This document shows, piece after piece, positions 10,092-18,953 of a DNA stretch of 63,762 nt. Every line of letters begins with the position of its first letter. The stretch's first letter is position 1. A program made the position numbers and the translations under genes. Location: assembly GCA_007096045.1 (NCBI GenBank), contig SFAU01000006.1, forward strand, positions 1-63,762. Direction: 5' to 3'. Below the pieces are notes generated by a model, which searched no databases, had not been told where the DNA came from, and worked only from the letters and a program-made list of their open reading frames with translations. This stretch comes from Microcystis novacekii Mn_MB_F_20050700_S1. Lineage in GTDB: Bacteria > Cyanobacteriota > Cyanobacteriia > Cyanobacteriales > Microcystaceae.

Positions 10092-10822
10092 CTAGGAATG
10101 CAGGATCGATCGCCCGTTTAAGGGTTGAATATTCCTCGCATTACGGGGAAAAATCGCAGCCAATTGTTGCAGTTGTTGGGGAGAAATTTCGATCGCATTT
10201 TGCCAGACTAACCAGAGAACATCCTCGCTACACCGGAGGGGTGGACAAAGACCCCTGATATTCATAAAAATCGCTATTTTCTGGCAGTAAAAGCCCGATA
10301 TTGACCCAAGTATCGGGGAAAATCATTTCAGGAGAAGGTTCTTGGGGCAAATAGTCCCAAATGGTTTGTAAATAGGGATTATATGCGCCAATTTCGGCTA
10401 AGATACCCACAACTGCTAAATTTCCCTTCCCATTTCGATGCACTAAATGAATTTCCAGAGGGAAAGACTGACCTTTAATCTGATGTTCGCCCTCGGTGAT
10501 GAAAATGGAACTGCAACAAATCCCAGTTTTCGCCGTGAAAACTCATGGTTCCACCTTTTTCTGTCTGAACCAAGATTGTACGACCGTTATGGCGAATTTT
10601 TAGGGGTACAGGACGATAATTAAAGGTGGGTTGGTATAGCTCTTTTTCAGTCACTATACTTAGATTGATCGGTGTTTGTTGCTTTCCTGTGGTGCAGAGG
10701 CGGTAATTCCTTGATAATTCGCCCCAATGGTCAATATTTTGATAATTCCAAGCAAATTCTGGATTAATAGCCCCAAAAAGAGCCTGAGAGCCAATAAATT
10801 GCATTAATTCTCGTCTATACAT
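10092..10822 (-). pseudogene. ecaA: Alpha-type carbonic anhydrase, broken by two frameshifts
   Basis: Three pieces in different frames add up to one alpha-carbonic anhydrase of about 243 codons. The first starts at ATG 10822 (MYRRELMQFIG, a twin-arginine-like start), with WNYQNIDHWGELS and KQQTPINLS, up to the zinc-ligand segment LLQFHFHH. There the frame shifts by one base (about 10485-10495) and continues as EHQIKGQSFPLEIHLVHRNG, carrying the third zinc His. A second shift, best explained by an extra G in CCGGTGTAG near 10230, breaks the signature YQGSLSTPPCSE; the frame then continues EDVLWLVWQNAIEIS to a stop at 10092. The intact enzyme would be an exported CO2/bicarbonate hydratase. Both shifts would need to be sequencing errors for the gene to work. 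Confidence 0.85.
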
Positions 10823-10876
10823 GGGATTAAATCTGGCAATCATCGGATAATTAGCAATTTTCCTCGGGATTTATGC

Positions 10877-11152
10877 CCAATTTCCGCAGTTTAGCCGCAA
10901 ACGACGAAAAAATCGGGACCACGGCAGAATTCTGACTTTTTCTGGTTGGGACTATAATAAATGGTTAAATTGCCCAAAATAATCTTCTCGCTCGCGCCAC
11001 CACCATTCTAAACACTGAATTAGTAAAATAATTTGTTGTAGATGTCGGTTACTTTCCAAGGGGGGTTCATCACTCCAAAATTCGCCTTCTGGGAAGATTA
11101 TCTCAGGGTTGACATGAGACTCGACTAGGGGTAAGCTTTGAGCGATAGTCAT
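10877..11152 (-). pseudogene. Uma2-family (DUF820) nuclease remnant
   Basis: An open frame from ATG 11152 (MTIAQSLPLVESHVNPE) runs 66 codons and resembles the N-terminus of the Uma2/DUF820 PD-(D/E)XK family, which is strongly expanded in cyanobacteria. Near 10960 the frame shifts, and the neighbouring frame continues with the family's typical GNLTIYYSPNQ and RGPDFFVV, then stops at once. The catalytic half of the domain (about 100 residues) is missing, so this is a truncated, frameshifted remnant. It abuts the carbonic anhydrase pseudogene, which makes 10.1-11.2 kb a stretch of decay. Confidence 0.65.
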
Positions 11153-11226
11153 GGTTTGTCCAACAGAGATAGGTTGATAATTAATTATAAACTATCGATA
11201 ACTTTTTGTCGGCAATGATTAAGTTA

Positions 11227-11994
11227 TTAAACAAAATCCGAGGATAAAATTCCCTTTTTAAGAATAGTTAATTTATCATCTAATTTTTCTGAATAATCCG
11301 CTAATCTCTCAATTAATTCGTCTAAAATTACGTTTAAATGCTTCAGGGTTTTTACTTGAAATGTTTTATAAATATCTCGTCCTAACAAATAGATACTTGC
11401 ATTAGTCAAAGCAATATCTTCCTTAGCAAGCTCGTCACTCAGTTCAGCAAAAACTCGTTCATAATCTTCATATTTTGATAGAATAAAGTCTATATCATCT
11501 AAATCTTTTTTATCTCGCCGATCTGACCAAGCAAAAAGCTTAAGAACAATAAAGGCTGCGATATTAATTGCCTTGATCTCGAAATTTCCAATATTAATTG
11601 TTTCAGCAGACGATAAAGCTTCTGCCAATCCTAAAACGTTCATGGACTTTTCACTATCAGGCCAAGTAATTTTTTCCTCTGGTTTAGCAATTTCGCCAAA
11701 AGGTACAATATCAATCTCAATTTGAGTCTCGATATGTATAAATTTGTGTGAAGTCTTAGTTGCTTGAAAAAGAGGTGTATTTCCCTCAATCAGAGCTGCT
11801 TGCAACTGTCGATAAATTTCCCAACTATCGACTGATATAGCCACATGCCAATCCTTGGTTCCTCGTCCTTCTCCAAATTTTTGATCAAAGATTAATATCC
11901 TCGCACCACCACCAACTAAAACTATCGGTAAATCGAAGGTGCTAATAATAGTAAAGAGATCAGATAAAGCTTGTTTTTCTTGAGAACCAATCAT
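11227..11994 (-). CDS. AbiEii-like nucleotidyltransferase (putative type IV toxin)
   Basis: The 255-residue protein fits the AbiEii/AbiGii nucleotidyltransferase toxin family. It has the glycine-rich strand LVGGGARILIF (26-36), then RGTKDWHVAI (44-53), a third acidic position in EIDIVPFGE (Asp95), and the C-terminal helical part with KLFAWSDRRDKKDLDDIDFIL. In the family the second motif is normally D-x-D; here it reads Asp48-Trp-His50, so one catalytic Asp appears replaced. Characterised relatives transfer nucleotides to tRNA acceptor stems. It is the last gene of a four-gene operon and its start overlaps the antitoxin-like gene by 35 bases. Alternative reading: an inactive or differently acting member of the fold. 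Confidence 0.72.
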   Translation of the reverse strand: MIGSQEKQALSDLFTIISTFDLPIVLVGGGARILIFDQKFGEGRGTKDWHVAISVDSWEIYRQLQAALIEGNTPLFQATKTSHKFIHIETQIEIDIVPFGEIAKPEEKITWPDSEKSMNVLGLAEALSSAETINIGNFEIKAINIAAFIVLKLFAWSDRRDKKDLDDIDFILSKYEDYERVFAELSDELAKEDIALTNASIYLLGRDIYKTFQVKTLKHLNVILDELIERLADYSEKLDDKLTILKKGILSSDFV

Positions 11995-13054
11995 TTTTTT
12001 CTGCTACTTCTTTAATATATTGATTATAGAGCAATTGAGCGGTTTCTTTTAAGCGACTATTGCCCGTCGATAATAATTCAGCATGAATGAGCAATGGATG
12101 GGCAAATTTATCGAGTTTTTCCCGATCATTATCAAAGCATTTGATAAAAAAGATAGTTCCTTCCTGATCAGGTTTTAACTTCATTTTGATGGCTATTTTA
12201 ATCAGATTACTATCATCCTTAAGATGCAGAGTTGCTCCGAGAGGACGCAGATAATTTATCATAATTGACGCAGCTAGTTCACCACCAATTAAATAATTGA
12301 ACTCTTGAGCGTTTTTTTGTAATTCTATGGCTAGATCTGAGAAATTTTTTTTATCCACTGAGCTAAAGTTTCCCAGCAGAAGTTTTGCTCTTAATGTTTC
12401 ATTATATCCTAACTCCCAACGCTCCATTAACCTGAGATAGTCTATAATTTCATATCTTTTCTTTTGTTGTCTAATATATCCTAATTTTTCGAGTTTCTTG
12501 AGACTATTTTTTACGGTTTTAGTAGTGATATTGGCAAGATTAGCAATGGTATTCTCAAAATTATCTCTGACTAACATAAGTTGGGGATATTTGAGCAAAA
12601 TATACATAACTTGTAACGTGGCTACAGTAATATCTAAGGATGTATAGTCCTTGTTTTTAGTAACTGGCCGACGCACCACTACATAAAGCTCTGGACTATT
12701 TAGATAAATGCTACCATCCACATCAATAAATTCAAGATTACTTGCTATAAATTGCTCAACAATTAAGCTAGATAAACCCTGGGTAATTAGTAAAGGTCTT
12801 TGATTTTCTGGTAATCGTTGACCCAAGTTAACAAAATATTCTATCACCGATTCAACTAGATCATGATTTAATCCTGTTTTAATTTCGCAAACATAATTAA
12901 TGGTAGCATGATCGGTCTGAATAATTAACTTTCCGTCAGCCAAGAATTTACCAGATATATAGGGTTCATCTTGAATAGTTGCCTGAAAATTAGGCAAGGA
13001 TTCCAGACAAGTCAAACATTTATTAAATAGAGGATGTTTGGGATACATAAGCAA
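11960..13054 (-). CDS. AbiEi-family type IV antitoxin-like transcriptional regulator
   Basis: The 364-residue protein resembles cyanobacterial AbiEi-type antitoxins. Residues 95-135 contain FIDVDGSIYLNSPELYV; a winged-helix region follows (about 145-215, ANITTKTVKNSLKKLEKLGY); the C-terminal domain carries the family phrase IGGELAASIMINYLRPLGA. Known members repress their own operon and neutralise the nucleotidyltransferase. It lies 7 bases after the methyltransferase and overlaps the toxin-like gene by 35 bases, so the two are translationally coupled. The long N-terminal region (1-95) is larger than in the classic AbiEi proteins and has no clear match. Confidence 0.7.
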   Translation of the reverse strand: MLMYPKHPLFNKCLTCLESLPNFQATIQDEPYISGKFLADGKLIIQTDHATINYVCEIKTGLNHDLVESVIEYFVNLGQRLPENQRPLLITQGLSSLIVEQFIASNLEFIDVDGSIYLNSPELYVVVRRPVTKNKDYTSLDITVATLQVMYILLKYPQLMLVRDNFENTIANLANITTKTVKNSLKKLEKLGYIRQQKKRYEIIDYLRLMERWELGYNETLRAKLLLGNFSSVDKKNFSDLAIELQKNAQEFNYLIGGELAASIMINYLRPLGATLHLKDDSNLIKIAIKMKLKPDQEGTIFFIKCFDNDREKLDKFAHPLLIHAELLSTGNSRLKETAQLLYNQYIKEVAEKNDWFSRKTSFI

Positions 13055-13061
13055 TAGAAAG

Positions 13062-14330
13062 TTACTTTTTCTCTAAAATTAGTAAATATTCGGATTTCAT
13101 GCCATCAGGATTTTTATTCTTGCGAGATTTGAATAATTGTCTGGTTTTAATTCTATCCTCAAAGACAGTATCAAAAATAAAGCCATTTTCCTGAAAATAT
13201 TCCTGTAATATTCGCCAAGTTTCTACTTCCACTCCATCCACTTTCGGATTACCCACAAAAATACAAGCTTTCCCAGCTTGTTTTAATTTTCTGGTGGCAT
13301 TTTCTAAAGCGTTGATAGTGTGACAAAAGTAGGAATCGAGTATTTTATGTAAATTCTCTTTCTCTAAACTCGATCTCACTTGATTTAAGGTTTCGGTTTC
13401 GATTAATCTGGTAGCCTGTCGGTAGGGAATTTCTAGCTTAGAGATTTTTTGCACTTCTTTTTCTGTATATCCTAACCAATATAAATCTAGTTTTGCTGTT
13501 CTGATATATTCCTGTGCTTGCAGATAGGGGGGTGAACTAATTAAACAATCTAACTCTAGATTTTGCTCGATCTCAAAAGTGGCACTATCTACTCCCCCAT
13601 AAAAAAGCACCTGATTATAATTACGCCAAGTTACGGTAATATATTGATTGACGCTAGTTAAAGTTTCAAAACTCATCTCTTTAATCGTTCGTTTTAATTC
13701 CTCTTGCCAATCTCTTTGTAATAGTTCTTGTATATCTGATTTTTTGTATTTCGATTGAAATAATTTTGGTTTCGTATGTTCTGCATAGGAAAACTGTTTA
13801 CTAACTTTCACTAAAACCGCTTGAATGATCTGGGAATACAAATCAGGTTCTAGACTTTTTTGACCGGCCCAAAGTTTCTGTAAAACTGCTAAAATCTCCT
13901 CTGGATACCAATAGTTTAAATTTGACCACTGAGGGATAAATTTATCCTTACTGGCAAAAACTTCTAAGATTTTTTTATCTAACTCTGAGTAACTCAATGG
14001 TTCTTGGTGTTCTGTGATCTTAATCGGTATAATATGGTTTAAAAGATAATTAAGGTCAGTTAAAACCGCATTTCTTTGAGAAAGTTTAGCCTCTAAACCC
14101 ACCGTACCAGAACCAGCAAAAGGATCGATAATCCAATCATCCTTTTTCGTGTAGTTATCAAGGCAAAATCTCACCACTTGGGGAATAAATTTGGCAGGAT
14201 AATAATAGATGCCATGGGTTAGATAACTGGTGCTGGTGATTTCTGGTACTAAATCTCGAAAAGAAACTAATCGCGGGGTTCCCCGATTAAATTCTTCTAA
14301 ATTATTAGAATCGAAAAGTTCTAGTTGCAT
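13062..14330 (-). CDS. DNA methyltransferase, probably N4-cytosine type, of a type II R-M system
   Basis: The 422-residue protein has S-adenosylmethionine-binding motif [14 protein letters not shown] (69-81) near the N-terminus and catalytic motif IV SSPPY (265-269) about 190 residues later, so the order is I, then a large variable region (the presumed target recognition domain), then IV. S-P-P-Y is characteristic of amino-methyltransferases, most often N4-cytosine. The late part includes ACIFVGNP. It starts 8 bases after the endonuclease-like gene, as expected for a cognate methylase, and is followed after 7 bases by the AbiEi-like gene. The target sequence cannot be read from the protein. 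Confidence 0.85.
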   Translation of the reverse strand: MQLELFDSNNLEEFNRGTPRLVSFRDLVPEITSTSYLTHGIYYYPAKFIPQVVRFCLDNYTKKDDWIIDPFAGSGTVGLEAKLSQRNAVLTDLNYLLNHIIPIKITEHQEPLSYSELDKKILEVFASKDKFIPQWSNLNYWYPEEILAVLQKLWAGQKSLEPDLYSQIIQAVLVKVSKQFSYAEHTKPKLFQSKYKKSDIQELLQRDWQEELKRTIKEMSFETLTSVNQYITVTWRNYNQVLFYGGVDSATFEIEQNLELDCLISSPPYLQAQEYIRTAKLDLYWLGYTEKEVQKISKLEIPYRQATRLIETETLNQVRSSLEKENLHKILDSYFCHTINALENATRKLKQAGKACIFVGNPKVDGVEVETWRILQEYFQENGFIFDTVFEDRIKTRQLFKSRKNKNPDGMKSEYLLILEKK

Positions 14331-14338
14331 AATGTATT

Positions 14339-15472
14339 TTAATTATTTCTAATTTTAGAGTAACAAGCCTTAAGAAAAACTAAATCTCTAACATAATGAG
14401 CCTTATCAGAAAGACTCGCTAATGGAATAGTTTTTTCTCTCCAAATTGGCAAGATTTGGTTGGTTATTTCATCGATAGAAGTCTTTAATTTCTCGTAAGA
14501 ACTAAAATCAAATTTAGCATTAATCTCATTGATTTTTTGATTCAAAAGGGGTATATTTGAAATTTCTTGAAAACTATTTAATTCTAACTCAATATTAGAT
14601 ATTGAGTAAGTAACCCATAAATCATCCCAATTTTCTACAAAATCAATAATTTGTTGAATAGCTGTCAAAATACTTTCCTGATTAGTACCAGTCCATTCAA
14701 ATAATGAGCGACTTATTTCATCAGTACCATAAGCTAATTTCAATTTAATTTTTGAATTAAGCTCATAGCCTTGAATAATTTCTTGTCTAAATTTATTTTC
14801 ATCGGGGATATAATCTTGCAAAGAAGAATATATCTTAGTTATGGTTGATTGTTTTTGCTGTGAATTCCTCTCGTCCCAAATGCAAATCAAATATAATAAT
14901 TCTTCTTTTGGTAAATTCTCCAATCGCATTAGACTTCTCAATAACTCTACTAAGGAACTTTTTGCCGTGGTTCCACCTGTATCATCTCTCGAACGCAATT
15001 GGATAACAACTATTTTATTTTTCTTATTATTTATGCCCATAGCATCTATATCTAGTGAAGTAATAGTCGATGATGCAAAGCTTTGTCTCAATATTTCTTG
15101 CATACGATCTACTTTTTTTGGCACTTCATTACAATCAGTATAATTTTCCAATATATTCTTAATCATCTCCTCTAAAACTTTACCTTGTCTAGCTCGAAAA
15201 GAACTATGAAAAAATTGCTGAAACGAGAACATATAAGGATAATACTTGGCTAAAGAATAATTAGAACCTAATTTTTCAGACCTGCTGATTCCAGCAGCAA
15301 ACATCTTAATTTTATCTAGCTCATCCTTCTTACTTACCAGTCTATCCTCGAAAAGTGCATAGATAATATCGGCCGCTAAACCCAGTGGACTTTTTAAAAT
15401 CCTCTTGGCTAGTTCCACTTCGTTTGTGTTATCTAAAAGATGTAAAAATATTCTTTCTTGGTATTTTGACAT
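14339..15472 (-). CDS. Probable type II restriction endonuclease
   Basis: A 377-residue protein with no family I can name with certainty, called from context and fold-like motifs. SSFRARQGKVLEEMI (91-104) places a Glu on a helix; SLDIDAMG (139-146) followed 12 residues later by VVIQLRSRDDTGGTTAK (155-171) resembles the D-x(n)-(E/Q)xK core of PD-(D/E)XK nucleases, with Gln158-Leu-Arg160 where E-x-K is usual. It is the first gene of the minus-strand operon, directly upstream of an amino-methyltransferase; this gene order is what one expects of an R-M pair. The AT-rich codon use resembles the other genes of this block and differs from the translation operon. Other nuclease types cannot be excluded. 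Confidence 0.58.
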   Translation of the reverse strand: MSKYQERIFLHLLDNTNEVELAKRILKSPLGLAADIIYALFEDRLVSKKDELDKIKMFAAGISRSEKLGSNYSLAKYYPYMFSFQQFFHSSFRARQGKVLEEMIKNILENYTDCNEVPKKVDRMQEILRQSFASSTITSLDIDAMGINNKKNKIVVIQLRSRDDTGGTTAKSSLVELLRSLMRLENLPKEELLYLICIWDERNSQQKQSTITKIYSSLQDYIPDENKFRQEIIQGYELNSKIKLKLAYGTDEISRSLFEWTGTNQESILTAIQQIIDFVENWDDLWVTYSISNIELELNSFQEISNIPLLNQKINEINAKFDFSSYEKLKTSIDEITNQILPIWREKTIPLASLSDKAHYVRDLVFLKACYSKIRNN

Positions 15473-15639
15473 TTTGTTTCGTTATTTGTTCTAACTATTA
15501 TATAACACAAGCAGTAGATTTAGAACATAAAAAGATCCTTTCCTAACTTAAATTTCTGTACATAACCAAAAATATATAAATTTGAGTGCTTAACAGTGAT
15601 ATACTGCCAGAGGAAAAAATGACGTTTTAATTAGTCTGC

Positions 15640-16911
15640 GTGAATAGCCAATCCTCGACAATTATAGAACAGGTTAGAGTCCTTGACCCCCTGACACAAA
15701 CCGATCGCATTGCCGATGTCTGGATTGAGGAGGGGGTAATTAAAGCGATCGAATCTCAGCTTCCCCCAAGAGAAAATAGTAACTATATTTCTGGTCAAAA
15801 CTGTATTTTTGCTCCCGGATTAGTCGATCTCTACAGTCATTCTGGGGAACCCGGCCATGAAGACCGAGAAACCCTCGCATCTTTGCTCAAAGCGGCCACG
15901 GCCGGAGGCTGCACCCGGGTGGCAATTCTCCCCAATACTCTCCCCCCCCTCGATCACCCCGCACTTATTAGCACATTACAGCAAAAAAGTCAAGGGTTTT
16001 TTGACTCAAAATCGACTCGTCTGCATTTTTGGGCAAGTCTCACCCTAGGAAGACAAGGGCAAAAAATGACGGAATTAGCCGATTTAATGCCGGTAGCGGT
16101 AGGTTTTACCGATAATCGCAGTCTGGAAGATTTGGGACTGTTGCGGCACTTATTGGAATACCTAAAACCCTTCGGTCAAAATATCGCCCTTTCCCCCGTA
16201 AATCAGCAATTAAAGGGTAATGGAGTCATGCGCGAGGGAGAAACCTCGATTCGCTTCGGTTTACCTGGAGATCCTGCTATTTCCGAAACCACTGCTTTAG
16301 CCACAATTTTAGAAATCGTCGCCGAAACTAATACACCTGTTCACCTAATGCGAATTTCTACCCGTCGAGGAGTGGAATTAATTCGCGAGGCAAAAATGCG
16401 GGGATTGCCGATAACCGCTAGTGTGACCTGGTTGCATCTCCTCTTAAATACAGGATCGATCGCCAGCTACCATCCCAGTTTACACCTCGCTCCACCCTTG
16501 GGCAACGAAAGCGATCGCAAGGCGTTAATTGCGGCAATTAAAGAGGGAATTATCGATGCAATCGCGATCGATCATTGTCCCTATACCTACGAAGAAAAAA
16601 CCGTTTCTTTTGCAGAAGCACCCCCCGGCGCGATTGGGTTAGAATTAGCTTTACCGCTACTCTGGGAAAAATTAGTAATAACCGGGCAATTATCAGCTTT
16701 ACAATTGTGGCAAGCGCTTAGTCTCAATCCCTGTCATTGTTTACAACAAAAACCGGCATCTCTCAACCCCGGCAATCCCGCGGAAGCAATTCTTTTTCAT
16801 CCCCAAGCAAGCTGGAAAGTAACGGCAAATAATCTTCACTCCCTCAGTCATAATACTTTCTGGTTAAATCAAACCATTACGGGAAAAGTGTTAGAAATGT
16901 GGAATTTTTAA
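15640..16911 (+). CDS. pyrC: Dihydroorotase-like protein lacking the metal-binding HxH motif
   Basis: The 423-residue amidohydrolase has the dihydroorotase framework: APGLVDL (58-64), EPGHEDRETLASLLKAATAGG, AILPNTLPPLDHP, HLAPPLGNESDRKALIAAI, AIDHCPYTYEEK and APPGAIGLELALPLLW. In active dihydroorotases the first strand ends in D-x-H-x-H; here it reads DLYSHSGEP (63-71), so the first metal-ligand His is Tyr65 and the substrate Arg after the second His is missing. The late Asp (IDHCPY) is kept. Non-catalytic PyrC-like partners of aspartate carbamoyltransferase are known elsewhere, and this could be one. It starts with GTG at 15640 and stands alone. Confidence 0.8.
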   Translation: MNSQSSTIIEQVRVLDPLTQTDRIADVWIEEGVIKAIESQLPPRENSNYISGQNCIFAPGLVDLYSHSGEPGHEDRETLASLLKAATAGGCTRVAILPNTLPPLDHPALISTLQQKSQGFFDSKSTRLHFWASLTLGRQGQKMTELADLMPVAVGFTDNRSLEDLGLLRHLLEYLKPFGQNIALSPVNQQLKGNGVMREGETSIRFGLPGDPAISETTALATILEIVAETNTPVHLMRISTRRGVELIREAKMRGLPITASVTWLHLLLNTGSIASYHPSLHLAPPLGNESDRKALIAAIKEGIIDAIAIDHCPYTYEEKTVSFAEAPPGAIGLELALPLLWEKLVITGQLSALQLWQALSLNPCHCLQQKPASLNPGNPAEAILFHPQASWKVTANNLHSLSHNTFWLNQTITGKVLEMWNF

Positions 16912-16995
16912 AGGGTGGCTAATTTATATCTTGAGACTCTCCTAGTTTTTTGGATAATGATCAGCTAGAATTCTAGAGAGAACTAGAGTAATGAC

Positions 16996-18225
16996 ATGGA
17001 AAAAGAACTGGTATCGAAAAAGCGCGGTTATCTGCTTCGCACGGTGGCAGAAGCTAAAGAAATTGTCCTTAATTGGTTGCAGGAAATAAATTTAGTTAAT
17101 GCGATTAAATTAGGTTTACCAGAAGTGGATGACAGATATCATATTTGGCGAATTCCTTTATGTAATGAACAGAAAAAAACCGTTGGGGAAGTGGTGATCG
17201 ATGCCTACACCACCGAGATTTTAGCCGATAGGACAACCAGGACTGAAATTATTATCGCTCGTCTGTTAAAACAGGATGAATCTAAATTAGAAAACCGCAA
17301 GAAAACTAAAAAAGAATACAAGCTTTCTTCTCTGAGAAATACGATCGGATTTGGTGATTGTGGCGAACTTTTGGAGGAAATGCCCGCAGAAAGTGTTGAT
17401 TTAATCTTTACCTCACCACCCTATTTTAATGCTCGCCCGGAATATTCAGAATTTGAAGAATACGAAAGCTATCTATTGAAGCTGCGACAGGTAATCAGAA
17501 AATGTCATCGAGTTTTGAGTGAAGGACGTTTTTTTGTCATTAATATTTCTCCCGTGCTGTTGCGTCGTGCTTCCCGTAATCAAGCTTCTAAACGCATTGC
17601 TGTTCCCTTTGATTTGCATCGAATTTTTATTGAAGAAGGTTACGATTTTATTGATGATATTATTTGGCTAAAACCAGAGGGAGCAGGGTGGGCAACTGGT
17701 AGAGGACGCAGATTTGCCGCCGATCGCAATCCTCTCCAATACAAAACTGTGCCGGTGACTGAATACGTTTTAGTCTATCGTAAACACACGGATTTACTCA
17801 TCGATTGGCATATTCGTAATCATTCCGATCAAGAAGTAGTAAAAGCCTCAAAAATTGCCGATGGTTATGAACGCACTAATGTCTGGAAAATTACCCCAGT
17901 CACTAACTCAAAACATCCCGCCGCTTTTCCTGTAGAATTGGCAGAAAAAGTGATTACCTATTACTCTTTTAAAGGTGATGTGGTTTTAGATCCTTTTGCT
18001 GGTTCAGGAACCGTGGGACTGGCGGCCACTTCTTTAGATAGACGTTTTGTTTTATTCGAGAGTAATTTTAATTATATTGAACTGATGCAACAAACAATTC
18101 CTCGATGGAAAAATGTTAAGTTTTCATCTATTCTCTGGCTAAACTGCAAGCCATCTAAACTATCACCGGAAAAAATTGAGATTCAATGGGAGCCTATCGA
18201 TGACAACAGTAGTTTAATACTTTGA
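16996..18225 (+). CDS. Solitary beta-type amino-methyltransferase (N4-cytosine or N6-adenine)
   Basis: The 409-residue protein carries catalytic motif IV TSPPY (139-143) followed late by motif [14 protein letters not shown] (about 329-341), the order of the beta class. The first ~95 residues are separate: [18 protein letters not shown], then [17 protein letters not shown], a PepSY-like pattern of unknown use here. No endonuclease lies next to it on this strand; the R-M operon is 1.5 kb away across the dihydroorotase-like gene and on the opposite strand. It may be an orphan methylase or a second methylase serving an asymmetric site. Start ATG 16996 is the first in frame. Confidence 0.83.
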   Translation: MEKELVSKKRGYLLRTVAEAKEIVLNWLQEINLVNAIKLGLPEVDDRYHIWRIPLCNEQKKTVGEVVIDAYTTEILADRTTRTEIIIARLLKQDESKLENRKKTKKEYKLSSLRNTIGFGDCGELLEEMPAESVDLIFTSPPYFNARPEYSEFEEYESYLLKLRQVIRKCHRVLSEGRFFVINISPVLLRRASRNQASKRIAVPFDLHRIFIEEGYDFIDDIIWLKPEGAGWATGRGRRFAADRNPLQYKTVPVTEYVLVYRKHTDLLIDWHIRNHSDQEVVKASKIADGYERTNVWKITPVTNSKHPAAFPVELAEKVITYYSFKGDVVLDPFAGSGTVGLAATSLDRRFVLFESNFNYIELMQQTIPRWKNVKFSSILWLNCKPSKLSPEKIEIQWEPIDDNSSLIL

Positions 18226-18461
18226 TCTAGTCCTACCTATTCCTCAATTCCTCTAGCTAGACGGTATTTCATCTTGACAAACAGGAGAAATTGTTGGCCG
18301 CTAAACTTATCACTATCGCTCGATGCTGCTGTCTTGGCAAATACCCGCACCGCTGATATTTAGCGGTTGCGAACAATCTGTCCCAATTCAGGCGTCCCCG
18401 GCTTTCTTGGACAAAGTTTTCTTAAAATTAATTCTACAAGAGGTGGGGAAATTTTTCGATC

Positions 18462-18872
18462 ATGATCCTGATTACAGACCAAATTTACCAGTGTATTTTC
18501 ACCCACGCAGAATCAACCTATCCCGAAGAATGTTGCGGGTTACTCTTAGGAAAAATTACCGAGACAGCAGCCCAAGTGATCACCGTGCAAGCAACGGAAA
18601 ATAACTGGTCAGGCAATAGGAGAAACCGCTTTAGTATTGCCCCAGAAGTGCTTTTACAAGCTCAAAAATCGGCGCGGGAAAACCAGCTAGAAATTATCGG
18701 TATCTATCATTCCCATCCCGATCATGCCGCCATTCCCTCGGAAATTGATCGCCAATTAGCCTGGTCAGTATATACTTATTTAATTATCTCCGTAGTTTCA
18801 GGAAAAGCGATCGATTTACAGGCTTGGCGACTGGACGAAGGCGAACAATTTCAAGCGGTAAAAATATTGTAG
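18462..18872 (+). CDS. M67-family JAMM/MPN metallopeptidase
   Basis: A 136-residue single-domain JAMM protease. The zinc motif is complete: Glu22/Glu23 after the first helix, HSHP (83-86), then Ser93 and Asp96 in SEID. Bacterial members of this family trim C-terminal residues from ubiquitin-like sulfur carriers such as those used in cysteine or thiamin synthesis; in many genomes they sit beside such carriers, but none is seen here. Length is normal. The 236 bases ahead of it hold no gene. Substrate is unknown. Confidence 0.85.
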   Translation: MILITDQIYQCIFTHAESTYPEECCGLLLGKITETAAQVITVQATENNWSGNRRNRFSIAPEVLLQAQKSARENQLEIIGIYHSHPDHAAIPSEIDRQLAWSVYTYLIISVVSGKAIDLQAWRLDEGEQFQAVKIL

Positions 18873-18953
18873 TCTTGTGGGAAATACCAAACAGCCTTAA
18901 GGGGATTCTCCCCGTTGGCAACCCTAATCCCGCGATAATTAGAGGCAACATCG

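Noticed and set aside
10228-10843. Two separate short genes on the minus strand
   Set aside because: Together with a third segment they make one alpha-carbonic anhydrase in three frames, so they are parts of a pseudogene.
18323-18604. Open frame of 93 codons ahead of and overlapping the JAMM peptidase
   Set aside because: It overlaps a clear family member in another frame, and its own sequence shows no domain.
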